Shown here in pieces: positions 30,491 to 37,612 of a DNA stretch of 64,000 bases. This DNA comes from a bacterium (lineage in GTDB: Bacteria > Bacteroidota > Ignavibacteria > Kapaibacteriales > UBA2268): assembly GCA_024711295.1 (NCBI GenBank), contig JANJTB010000026.1, positions 112,808 through 176,807 on the forward strand, given 5' to 3'. The notes beneath the pieces were generated by a model that saw nothing but the letters and a program-made list of their open reading frames with translations, was not told the DNA's origin and did not search any database. How positions within the stretch are numbered: position 1 is the stretch's first letter; the number at the start of each line of letters is the position of its first letter. The position numbers and the translations under genes are program-made.

Positions 30491-30564
30491 TAAAACCGCA
30501 CCACTACTAACGAAAAAAGGCTGTGATTGGATTTCACAGCCTTTTAATATTTTGCGTGGTCAGA
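30491..30564. repeat. Direct repeat copy B beside the integrase (candidate attL)
   Basis: The partner of 28306-28379, with hairpin arms GGCTGTGA and TCACAGCC around a 7-base loop, followed by TTTT. It lies 87 bases from the integrase stop, where a left attachment site is expected. The rest of the 240-base spacer (30412-30651) is low in complexity (GTGT-rich) and holds no gene. Confidence 0.65.
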
Positions 30565-30651
30565 GAGGGAATTGTTCCCTTAAAACTATTTTTAACTTCA
30601 TTAAATTGAATAAGTTAAACCACGCTTTTTAACAACTGTGTCATTTACGTG

Positions 30652-31674
30652 TCATTCCATAATTGATTCTAAGGCTTTTTTCATGTCCACAACAGACGCC
30701 CTTGTAACATAATGCTTTGATTGAATTGCTAAAGTATGACCCAGAATTTCTGCAACAATTTTTATATTTATACCGGCATCAATTAACATATTTTCAAAGT
30801 ATTTTCGGATTCCGTGATAACCTTTATTTTCGATATTCAGCTTCTTGCAACATTTTGAGAGTTTCCGATGCGGTACGGTAGGACCAACCCAAATAAATGG
30901 CTTTTCACGTTTAGAGATTACTTTGCAAATTTTCTGCAAAGTACTATTAGGTAAGATAGGAATTTTTCTTTTCCTTTTGCCTTTCCCTATTACTTCAATA
31001 TAGTCATCTGAAAAGCTCTCAGGCTTCAATGTTACTGCTTCGTTAATCCTTAATCCTGTGTTTGATATTAATATTAACAGGTTTCTCATATCTGAGCCCT
31101 CAGCGTAATAATTGATAAGCATATCAATTTCTGCCTTAGTGAACTGCTGAGGTTCTTCCTGAGTTCGGCTTGGCACTATTGATGAAGTGATTGGATTTTT
31201 ATCGATATGATTAAATTCAACACAATAGCTAAAAAATGAAGAGAGAAGTTCAAGCCCTTTTGCTATGGTATTGTTATGCAATTTTGACTTGCTCACCAAT
31301 TGTGCAATATCATTTTTAATTTTGTCGATGTCGGTGGTGTAGTAATCTGCTTTAATCCAATGATTCCAGGCTTGTTTATATTTCTTAATTGTTTCGTGGG
31401 TGACTGACTTCATTTTGAGATTTAGGAAAGTCTCAAATACTTCTGAGAGTTTCGATGGTGGAACTTCGTCTGTTATAAATGAGAGGTAAAATTCAGTCAA
31501 CAATTCGTGTGCAATATTGAAATTCTTAGGATTCCAATATAGGTTAGATGATTTCCGGTAACGTTTTTTCCCGTGTTCGACAAAAAAATAAATAACGCCC
31601 CCCCTATTTCTCAGATAAGCATTAGGGAATCGTTTATGCGGAATGGAGTCTTTAGGGTCTTTTGGTCTTGGCAT
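30652..31674 (-). CDS. int: Tyrosine recombinase (phage integrase)
   Basis: The 340-residue protein has a core-binding helical domain (about 75-170) and a catalytic domain with the first Arg in SNTGLRINEAV, Lys in GKGKRKRKIP, the HGIRKYF box, LGHT, and the nucleophile Tyr in SKHYVTRA. It should insert and, with a directionality factor, excise the prophage. It is transcribed toward the candidate attL and follows a 60-residue frame with one base between them. The arm-binding N-terminus is short and basic. Confidence 0.93.
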   Translation of the reverse strand: MPRPKDPKDSIPHKRFPNAYLRNRGGVIYFFVEHGKKRYRKSSNLYWNPKNFNIAHELLTEFYLSFITDEVPPSKLSEVFETFLNLKMKSVTHETIKKYKQAWNHWIKADYYTTDIDKIKNDIAQLVSKSKLHNNTIAKGLELLSSFFSYCVEFNHIDKNPITSSIVPSRTQEEPQQFTKAEIDMLINYYAEGSDMRNLLILISNTGLRINEAVTLKPESFSDDYIEVIGKGKRKRKIPILPNSTLQKICKVISKREKPFIWVGPTVPHRKLSKCCKKLNIENKGYHGIRKYFENMLIDAGINIKIVAEILGHTLAIQSKHYVTRASVVDMKKALESIME

Positions 31675-31675
31675 A

Positions 31676-31858
31676 TCAGTTTATGGATAAAGTCCACCAC
31701 CATTCATGATTATGGACGGCAGCAACAGCGTGTTTCATATTCTTATTTGTATTCCAATCCTTTGTGAAAACTGGCATGAGTTTCCATTCTAGAGCACCTT
31801 TGAACTCTCGATGGTTGGTCATTCTCTTGAAATGATCATGTCTGTGCTTTGGTTTCAT
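31676..31858 (-). CDS. Small basic protein upstream of the integrase
   Basis: The 60-residue frame is rich in His, Lys, Asn and Trp (KPKHRHDHFKRMTNHREF and VHNHEWWWTL). It ends one base before the integrase start, so the two may be translationally coupled. I recognise no family. It could be a small nucleic-acid-binding accessory, or noncoding. The ribosome site is weak. Confidence 0.4.
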   Translation of the reverse strand: MKPKHRHDHFKRMTNHREFKGALEWKLMPVFTKDWNTNKNMKHAVAAVHNHEWWWTLSIN

Positions 31859-31909
31859 TTTGATTCTCTTGTTTTTATGAAATACATTATATTATTAATT
31901 TGTATCTAA

Positions 31910-33130
31910 TCATTTGATAAATTTATACATACTGTTGCCTGTGATTACAAAATATACGCCTGTAGGATATGATGTTATGTCTAAGGTTGAATACTTGTAA
32001 TCACCGATATGAATTCCTTGAGAATTATAAATCGAATAATTACTTGAAGGAATGACAACATAATCATTAGCAGGATTAGGATATATTAACTGGACTGAAA
32101 TAGAATTATCTACAGAAGATGTGTTTTTACTATATTTTACAATGTAATTATTCCGTCCATCTTTACCTATGGTGTTAATACCCCAAATATTGTCGTTATT
32201 TAGAATAAAAGCATTTTTAATATAATATTCATTCTGAACAGTTTCGATAACCCAAGATTCACCACCATTGCTGGTTTGCATAACATTTCCATTTGCTCTG
32301 ATGATAAAGCCATTTCCCTTATCTACAAATTGTATTTTGTCGTAATATCCAGGTATAGATAAAGTATCATTCCACACTTCACCATTATCATGAAGTTGTA
32401 AAATAAGCCCTTCAGCTCCGACAGCCCACCCCCTATTTTCATCTAAGAAAAATACACTATTTAAAGTCCTGGATACTTTTTTGTATATCAGATTATTCCA
32501 TGTGGCACCACCATTTGTTGTTTTTTTTATGATGCTATATTTTCCATTTGCTTTTTCCTTAAAAGAACCAACAGCCCACCCAATGGTATCATTAATGAAG
32601 TAAATGCTATTTACGATGGATTCACTTGGTAGGAAGCTGGAGGAAATTTTGCCCCACTTTACACCGCCATTGAATGTCTTATAAATAGTGCCTGGCCTAT
32701 TGCCATAATACCCCCCTCCGACATACCCGATATTCTCATTTACCATAAAGATGCAGTTGAGTTTATAGTCTTCGATGTCTAACTGAGAAGTCCAGTTGTT
32801 GCCGCCATCAGTAGTATTGATAATTTTTGCATTACCAGTATCTCCGTTATTGCCATTAATACCACCCACAGCCCAGCCAGTTTTTTCGTTTATAAAAAAC
32901 ACTGAATTTAAATCTTGAGTAGTTTTCGACAATTGAGTAATCCAATTTTTCCCGTTATCAACTGTTTTAATGATTTTGCCATTTGAACCAACAGCCCAAC
33001 CGGTATTTTCATTTATAAAAAACACTGCGTTAATATCGTTGTTCAGTGTATCATTTGTAACAATTTCCCAGGTATTAGTTGAATTGAGCGTATAAGTAAA
33101 TAGTATGATTAATATTGGCAACCATTTCAT
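31910..33130 (-). CDS. Secreted YCF48/BNR-repeat protein with T9SS sorting domain, carried in the lysogeny module
   Basis: The protein has about 406 residues from the ATG at 33128-33130, which AAGGTG precedes. A signal peptide (WLPILIILFTYTLNS) is followed by about six repeats of the form INAVFFINENTGWAVGSNGKIIKTVDNGKNW, a YCF48-like beta-propeller. The last ~75 residues form a T9SS domain (LIYPNPANDYVVIPS and TGVYFVITGNSMYKF). It lies between the S24 gene and the integrase on the lysogenic strand, so it can be expressed in the lysogen. That makes it a likely surface-conversion cargo rather than a virion part (inference). Confidence 0.85.
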   Translation of the reverse strand: MKWLPILIILFTYTLNSTNTWEIVTNDTLNNDINAVFFINENTGWAVGSNGKIIKTVDNGKNWITQLSKTTQDLNSVFFINEKTGWAVGGINGNNGDTGNAKIINTTDGGNNWTSQLDIEDYKLNCIFMVNENIGYVGGGYYGNRPGTIYKTFNGGVKWGKISSSFLPSESIVNSIYFINDTIGWAVGSFKEKANGKYSIIKKTTNGGATWNNLIYKKVSRTLNSVFFLDENRGWAVGAEGLILQLHDNGEVWNDTLSIPGYYDKIQFVDKGNGFIIRANGNVMQTSNGGESWVIETVQNEYYIKNAFILNNDNIWGINTIGKDGRNNYIVKYSKNTSSVDNSISVQLIYPNPANDYVVIPSSNYSIYNSQGIHIGDYKYSTLDITSYPTGVYFVITGNSMYKFIK

Positions 33131-33177
33131 ATTACACCTTTTTATTATTAAAAAAAATATTAAATAACACCCTATCA

Positions 33178-33627
33178 TTAATACATAGGAACGTCACGGA
33201 TTATCTTATAGGCGCGACCTATAAGCTTGCAATCGTCTTCTTCATAAACTCGTATCGGTTCATGTTCCGGATTGATTGAAGTTAGAAATAAGCATGTAGC
33301 ACCAGGTTCAAAGAGTTTTACCATTAAATCACCATTCAACTCAAGAGCAACAATGTCGCCTCGTTTGGGTCTCTTTTTTTCGTTATAAAGGTCAACGAGC
33401 AATGAGTCCCCTTCCTCAATTGTAGGATACATTGAGTGACCTTTGACAACAATTATGTTGTATTCATTAGGATCCAGTTTCAAGAGGTCAGGGAGACTTA
33501 CGTGCTCCATGCCGTCGTTGATGTTAGCCCCCTTACCGCCAACAAATGAACTGGTGAATTTTTGAACTGTTACACTCCCGACAGTGTAGAATTCTTTTAC
33601 ATTGGATTCATATTTTCCACGAGCCAT
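33178..33627 (-). CDS. S24-type peptidase protein (LexA/CI C-terminal-like half of a phage repressor)
   Basis: The 149-residue protein has the S24 serine in KGHSMYPTIEEGDSLLVD and the lysine partner in GDLMVKLFEPG, with the usual beta-rich fold. No HTH is present. The HTH is encoded by the separate gene immediately upstream (21-base gap). It probably autocleaves or dimerises in response to DNA damage. A split repressor means cleavage would act differently from lambda CI. It could alternatively resemble UmuD. Confidence 0.85.
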   Translation of the reverse strand: MARGKYESNVKEFYTVGSVTVQKFTSSFVGGKGANINDGMEHVSLPDLLKLDPNEYNIIVVKGHSMYPTIEEGDSLLVDLYNEKKRPKRGDIVALELNGDLMVKLFEPGATCLFLTSINPEHEPIRVYEEDDCKLIGRAYKIIRDVPMY

Positions 33628-33648
33628 AATACAGGTTTATCAGTTGTT

Positions 33649-34062
33649 TTACATATCTGTTATTTTGAGAATTTCTTCATCTATTTGCTTCATATAATTA
33701 TTCAAGTATTCAATTTTAGATTTTATATCTTGTTTTAATTTGACTATTTCGTCAAGAGTTTTCCCTTTTAAATCAGGTATGGTTTGGTAAAAGATGTAAT
33801 CACCATACTCGGCGTTTGGGTTCTTAACCCGCTCTCCAGGTTTTCTGGTGAGCATCTCTCCTTCTCCGGAAACATACCAACCAATGTTGAGACCTAATTT
33901 AGAAAGTTTTTGCCTATAAGCAGCACCAAATAAACTTTTTTTTCCTGAGCCTAAATATTTACTTAGCGAATTTTCGTCAACCCCTAATTCGTCGGCAAAC
34001 TCACGCCGAGTCCTAAACATCTCATCTACAAACAACTTAAGTCTTTCGCCGTGGGTACTCAT
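33649..34062 (-). CDS. Helix-turn-helix phage repressor (XRE/CI-like DNA-binding half)
   Basis: The 137-residue protein has an N-terminal HTH (RREFADELGVDENSLSKYLGSGKKSLFGAAYRQKLSKLG), the segment LNIGWYVSGEGEML typical of CI-like repressors, and a C-terminal coiled coil that may dimerise. The ATG is at 34060-34062. The gene reads leftward from the operator region and is the probable lysogeny repressor, working with the S24 protein downstream. Confidence 0.87.
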   Translation of the reverse strand: MSTHGERLKLFVDEMFRTRREFADELGVDENSLSKYLGSGKKSLFGAAYRQKLSKLGLNIGWYVSGEGEMLTRKPGERVKNPNAEYGDYIFYQTIPDLKGKTLDEIVKLKQDIKSKIEYLNNYMKQIDEEILKITDM

Positions 34063-34070
34063 CAATTTTT

Positions 34071-34146
34071 TTCCTTACTTTTTAAAAAAAATAATGCAAA
34101 AAGTAAAATTTTTCTTGCACAAAAGTAAAATTTTCCTTACTTTTAC
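34071..34146. promoter_or_regulatory. Early operator region with AAAAGTAA half-sites
   Basis: A perfect 14-mer AAAAGTAAAATTTT occurs at 34099-34112 and 34121-34134, 22 bases apart (two helical turns). TTCCTTACTTTT occurs at 34071-34082 and 34133-34144, and is the inverted half-site. AAAAGTAA and TTACTTTT form an 8-bp dyad across 34121-34144. The block lies just upstream of the repressor and of the rightward early genes, where lambda-like oL/oR would be. ATTTTCCTTACT recurs at 34442-34453, between the two ribbon-helix-helix genes. Confidence 0.8.
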
Positions 34147-34261
34147 ATCTGTAATACTAACACAATATAAAAAACATATTAAATATTACAAGTTCTTTGA
34201 CAATCAGAAACCAAATAAACTAAGTATAATCAATTATTTATAAACTTCAGGAAATAATAAA

Positions 34262-34426
34262 ATGAAAGAGTCTAAAGCAAAAAAATCGGTTTATTTGCTT
34301 AATGTCAGACTAAATGAAACACTGCTCAAGAGTCTCGAAGAAGCCTCAGCCCAGGAGCAAATGGCAAAGTCAACATTAGCACGTAATCTAATACTAAAAG
34401 GACTTCGCAATATTCTAAGCACTTAG
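34262..34426 (+). CDS. Ribbon-helix-helix DNA-binding protein 1
   Basis: The 54-residue protein has a strand VYLLNVRLNET followed by LLKSLEEASAQEQMAKSTLARNLILKGLRNIL, the Arc/CopG ribbon-helix-helix pattern. AGGA is placed about 10 bases before the ATG. It is the first rightward gene after the operators, the position of a Cro-like regulator. Its dimer could bind the AAAAGTAA sites (inference). Confidence 0.75.
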   Translation: MKESKAKKSVYLLNVRLNETLLKSLEEASAQEQMAKSTLARNLILKGLRNILST

Positions 34427-34532
34427 CAAAGTTTTCCAATAATTTTCCTTACTCAGATACAAACATAAGAAATTTTTCTTAATACTGCAAAAAAATACTG
34501 AAAAAAATTACTGATAAACAAGAGAGGATAAA

Positions 34533-34709
34533 ATGCTTGAATATATGCAAAATCAAAAAGAAGAAAAATTAAGGTTAACGGTTGACATAAATTCAACAGA
34601 AATTGAACAGATGACAGCCCTCAAAGATGCGACAAACATCAGAACAAATTCAAAATTAATCAAGGCTTTAATCAAAGCTGCTTTTTTAGAACTAAAAAAT
34701 AATCAATAA
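34533..34709 (+). CDS. Ribbon-helix-helix DNA-binding protein 2
   Basis: The 58-residue protein has a strand KLRLTVDINSTEIEQM and helices ALKDATNIRTNSKLIKALIKAAFLEL, again ribbon-helix-helix-like. AGAGAGG precedes the ATG. It lies 106 bases after the first such protein with an operator-like half-site between them, so the two may be separately controlled. Sequence similarity between the two is low apart from the fold pattern. Confidence 0.65.
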   Translation: MLEYMQNQKEEKLRLTVDINSTEIEQMTALKDATNIRTNSKLIKALIKAAFLELKNNQ

Positions 34710-34734
34710 TCAATATTTTTAAAGGAGATATAAA

Positions 34735-35280
34735 ATGTTTACAAGAGACGAAATCAAATCAACAATTAACCACCATCTCGGTTATGCCAAACCTTTTGAC
34801 GCGCTTGATGTATCAATTAAATTAGAGAACATTCTGGGTGACCTCGATATTCAAGCTACTGACCAAATGATTGCGGACATCAAAGATTTTCATTTCGATG
34901 TGAAAAAAGCTGCTGAAGAGATGATTAAGAGAAGTGTTAAGAGCTACATCTACGAAAAGCTCAATATTGAACTTGAGAGATTAAATGAAACAACTTTCGA
35001 AGATCCGGAGGCACTGGTTGAATTAGTTGATTCCAAAACACTTTTTAAAAGAGCAGTTTTAAATGATGCGTTTGCAGAGCTTAAGCCGATGTTCGACGGT
35101 GTTGACGCCTTAGCTGTCAAGCTCGCCAGTAATTTAAAAGATAAGTATGATGAGCTACTCGATGACCACAGATATCACGATAACGAATACTACGAAGACT
35201 GTGAATACTGCCAACATGAAATAGAAAATATCGAACTTGAGGAAAGGTGGTTAGACCACGACTATGCGGGAAGCAGATAA
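34735..35280 (+). CDS. Phage early protein of unknown function
   Basis: The 181-residue protein is acidic and mostly helical, with a C-terminal CEYCQH pair of cysteines flanked by Tyr/Asp/Glu-rich sequence. No family is recognised. AAAGGAG precedes the ATG. A strong terminator directly follows the stop codon, so this gene closes the first early transcript. Confidence 0.7.
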   Translation: MFTRDEIKSTINHHLGYAKPFDALDVSIKLENILGDLDIQATDQMIADIKDFHFDVKKAAEEMIKRSVKSYIYEKLNIELERLNETTFEDPEALVELVDSKTLFKRAVLNDAFAELKPMFDGVDALAVKLASNLKDKYDELLDDHRYHDNEYYEDCEYCQHEIENIELEERWLDHDYAGSR

Positions 35281-35313
35281 AAAAAGCCCTCGCAAGAGGG
35301 CTAAAGTTTTTTA
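35281..35313 (+). terminator. Rho-independent terminator
   Basis: Stem AGCCCTC (35285-35291) with GAGGGCT (35296-35302), a GCAA tetraloop, an A-run before it and GTTTTTT after it. It ends the first early transcript and could be a site of regulated antitermination. Confidence 0.88.
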
Positions 35314-35346
35314 TCAATATCAATTACAAAAATAAGGAAAAATCAA

Positions 35347-35592
35347 ATGCTATACAACAAAATATTGCCTGAGAAACTTAGGAATGAGTTACAAGCAGTT
35401 ACAGAGACTATCTCTGACTTAAATGTAGAGCTTTGGGATGAAGCAACCCACTTCATAATTGACGCCTTGAAAGAAAAGGCTGAGAGCAAAAAAAAGCACT
35501 TCTTGTTCGGGTTAAAATACATTGCAGATGTTGATTCTAAGTTGCAGGTATATGAGCAGGAATCTATGTATAAGGTAGTGAAAAATAACTAA
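35347..35592 (+). CDS. Small phage protein of unknown function
   Basis: The 81-residue protein is helical and charged, with AAGGA before the ATG. It reads MLYNKILPEKLRNELQAVTE and later ALKEKAESKKKHFLFGLKYIADVDSKLQ. No signal peptide, membrane segment or known domain is visible. It follows the terminator at 35281, so it needs readthrough or its own promoter. Confidence 0.6.
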   Translation: MLYNKILPEKLRNELQAVTETISDLNVELWDEATHFIIDALKEKAESKKKHFLFGLKYIADVDSKLQVYEQESMYKVVKNN

Positions 35593-35612
35593 TTAACATA
35601 TTTAAAAACAGA

Positions 35613-35646
35613 GTGCCCCGCTAGTTTGAAGACAGAGACGGGGCAC
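35613..35646. other. Stable RNA hairpin or operator between early genes
   Basis: GTGCCCCG at 35613-35620 and CGGGGCAC at 35639-35646 form an 8-bp G/C stem around an 18-base loop. No T-run follows, so it is a weak terminator candidate. It lies 32 bases before the next gene and may be a leader structure. Confidence 0.55.
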
Positions 35647-35677
35647 AAAATTCCCAGTAAATAGGAGAGCAAAAATA

Positions 35678-35929
35678 ATGAGAAATTCTCGAAATACCAA
35701 AAATGACGACAGATATTTTATCTGTGACGAGTTTTCGGTCCCGATAGCGAACATAAGCTATATCCAAAAACAGCCTTTCAGTACTGATGATGAGTACACT
35801 GTAAAAACAAAAGACGGTGGCTCATTCATAATTAAAAAAGAGCAATATCAAAAGTTAACAAAATTTATAGGAGATAAAAAAAATGGCTTACCTAACACGC
35901 CAGGAAGCAGCCAGACTGCTGAAAATTAG
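35678..35929 (+). CDS. Small phage protein of unknown function
   Basis: The 83-residue protein has a beta-rich centre (YFICDEFSVPIANISYIQKQPFSTDDEYTVKTKDGGSFIIKKEQY), perhaps a small sheet domain. The last 16 codons overlap the start of the next gene by 47 bases in another frame. AGGAGAG precedes the ATG. No function can be assigned. Confidence 0.6.
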   Translation: MRNSRNTKNDDRYFICDEFSVPIANISYIQKQPFSTDDEYTVKTKDGGSFIIKKEQYQKLTKFIGDKKNGLPNTPGSSQTAEN

Positions 35930-36098
35930 CTTAGTGACATTAGATAGATGGGTTAATTCCGGATATCTGAAACCAATAAAAATAGCAGAGACAATCAAGG
36001 GACGAAGGATAATCAGGTTCAAAGAGGATGATTTATTCACATCTGCAAACATGGAATTTGAAGGTAATGTAAGAAGGAGAAAGAGGTTGTTATGTTAG
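35883..36098 (+). CDS. MerR/excisionase-type helix-turn-helix protein
   Basis: The 71-residue protein has a typical winged HTH (LTRQEAARLLKISLVTLDRWVNSGYLKPIKI) followed by a basic wing (RRIIRFKEDDL) and a basic tail RRRKR. Such small proteins act as excisionases or local regulators. With a tyrosine integrase in the same prophage, an Xis role is plausible. GGAG lies 9 bases before the ATG. The end overlaps the next gene by 7 bases. Confidence 0.78.
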   Translation: MAYLTRQEAARLLKISLVTLDRWVNSGYLKPIKIAETIKGRRIIRFKEDDLFTSANMEFEGNVRRRKRLLC

Positions 36099-36310
36099 AA
36101 GCAGAATTATTCAGAGTGGCAAATAAGTTTATGATGGTTTTTGAGAGACTAAAAGAGCCAAAGAAATTCAAACCTATTCCATTGAACAGTTTGCTACGCC
36201 CCCACCCTATCTGGTACTTGAGACGGTATCAAAAAAGGATTGTCGAGAGAGCTGTGGTGTTGGTGTGGATTATATCAGTAATTAGTATCATTATAAAAAA
36301 TTGGAGATAG
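36092..36310 (+). CDS. Small phage membrane protein
   Basis: The 72-residue protein has a basic N-terminal half (KEPKKFKPIPLNSLLRPHPIWYLRRYQKR) and one C-terminal helix (VVLVWIISVISIIIKNW). The function is unknown. It overlaps the HTH gene at the start, so expression is coupled. Confidence 0.5.
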   Translation: MLEAELFRVANKFMMVFERLKEPKKFKPIPLNSLLRPHPIWYLRRYQKRIVERAVVLVWIISVISIIIKNWR

Positions 36311-36314
36311 AAAA

Positions 36315-36494
36315 ATGACAACCAAAATTAAGATTATCTTTTTAGGCAGACATTGGGCTGATGTCACTCATTCCAGGAATATCGGATCGGCTGAGGATTT
36401 GGTTGAATATGTGAATACAAACAGATACTTGGTTGATAATGAAAGCTGCTTCAAATTCTCGAACCAGTTTTGGTATAATCAGGAGGCAAAATGA
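36315..36494 (+). CDS. Small phage protein of unknown function
   Basis: The 59-residue frame starts 4 bases after the previous stop, with GGAG before its ATG. It reads MTTKIKIIFLGRHWADVTHS and then NIGSAEDLVEYVNTN and FSNQFWYNQEAK, compatible with a small alpha/beta domain. It overlaps the next small gene by 4 bases (ATGA). No family is recognised. Confidence 0.55.
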   Translation: MTTKIKIIFLGRHWADVTHSRNIGSAEDLVEYVNTNRYLVDNESCFKFSNQFWYNQEAK

Positions 36495-36592
36495 TAGAGT
36501 TTATGGTGGTAGCTGTATTGGGTATGATATTCATTGCCTTACCGGTTCAGGTGGCATTTGGACTATACAAGACTTTCAGGAGGCAGAGGTGA
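36491..36592 (+). CDS. Very small membrane protein
   Basis: The 33-residue frame has one helix (FMVVAVLGMIFIALPVQVAFGLY) and a basic tail FRRQR. AGGAGG lies 4 bases before the ATG. The stop overlaps the GTG of the nuclease gene. The tight overlaps on both sides are the main support. The function is unknown. Confidence 0.5.
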   Translation: MIEFMVVAVLGMIFIALPVQVAFGLYKTFRRQR

Positions 36593-37599
36593 CAATACAG
36601 GAAGTACAGACGTTATATTTCGATAAGAAGGCTCTCCGTGAGCCTTCGAGAAAACTTCGCAGGATTGACGGTGGTGAATTACGGTGGTACTATACCATTG
36701 AAGATGGTCAGATATTATGGTTCATCTCCGTAACATCATTATTGAGTGCTACGATGCCTATGGGTGAACATCTGCTTAAATGGTATGCTGACAGAGGCAT
36801 GGAAAAAGCTTTAGCAGAGAGGGACGAAAAGGCAGCTTACGGAACGGCAATGCACGTAGCTTGTGAAAAGGTCGCATTGGATAAATTCAGTCTCGATTAC
36901 CAGTCGGTATGTGAGTTCTTACTCAGGCACGGTGTAGCGACATCATACGCAAACCAGTTACAGAAAGACACTTTGAGTTTCGCTCAGTTCTGTAAGGATT
37001 ATGATGTTAGACCGCTTGCGGTGGAAGTATTACTGTCGAACAAAGAGCTCGGTCTGGCGGGTGCTTGTGACCTTGTCTGTGAGATGACCTTTAACAGAAA
37101 GAGAATTATTGCTATGATTGATATGAAGTCCGGAAGGAAAGGATTTTGGGAAGAGGCAGAAATTCAGCTTCACGCATATAAGAGACTTTGGGAGAGTGAG
37201 TTTCCTGACGTGACTATTGACAAGGTGTTCAGCTGGTCGCCTAAGGATTGGACTTCTTCACCGACATACAATTTCAAAGACCAGTCAAACAGCAATAACG
37301 CTAACAAGCTCGACCATCTACTTGCTATATTCAGGTTATCGGGAGTAGAGAAACCGAAACCTCACATTGAATTTTCTGGTGAGATAGGTCTTGGAGATAC
37401 TTTGAATGACAAGTTCAGAGTGCTTTCAATAGATGATTACATCGTTCAAAATGAGTCTTATTTCAGGGAATATATTGAGGTTGGTGTCAGCGACGACGAG
37501 GACTCTCAGGAATATATTTTGGTTGATGAGGAGTTCGTGGAGTCACCTTTTGGTGATACTGAGAAAAAGTCAGTTAAAACAAACTATTTAGATTTTTAG
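36589..37599 (+). CDS. PD-(D/E)XK superfamily nuclease (RecB/Cas4-like exonuclease)
   Basis: The 336-residue protein has YGTAMHVACEKVAL (motif-I-like His/Glu helix) and LGLAGACDLVCEM with the first Asp. MIDMKSG (motif II/III) and EIQLHAYKRLWE (QxxxY) follow, the order of RecB-family nucleases. I choose the GTG at 36589 because AGGAGG lies 5 bases upstream and it overlaps the previous stop (GTGA). The longer frame from 36433 would swallow two small genes. It lies beside an SMC-like ATPase, so it is likely part of phage recombination or end processing. Confidence 0.82.
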   Translation: MTIQEVQTLYFDKKALREPSRKLRRIDGGELRWYYTIEDGQILWFISVTSLLSATMPMGEHLLKWYADRGMEKALAERDEKAAYGTAMHVACEKVALDKFSLDYQSVCEFLLRHGVATSYANQLQKDTLSFAQFCKDYDVRPLAVEVLLSNKELGLAGACDLVCEMTFNRKRIIAMIDMKSGRKGFWEEAEIQLHAYKRLWESEFPDVTIDKVFSWSPKDWTSSPTYNFKDQSNSNNANKLDHLLAIFRLSGVEKPKPHIEFSGEIGLGDTLNDKFRVLSIDDYIVQNESYFREYIEVGVSDDEDSQEYILVDEEFVESPFGDTEKKSVKTNYLDF

Positions 37600-37612
37600 G
37601 AGATAAAAAATA

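Noticed and set aside
34190..34245. A standard TTGACA/TATAAT promoter before the early operon
   Set aside because: TTGACA (34197-34202) and TATAAT (34225-34230) are present but 22 bases apart, too far for a normal sigma-70 pair, so I do not list it as a feature.
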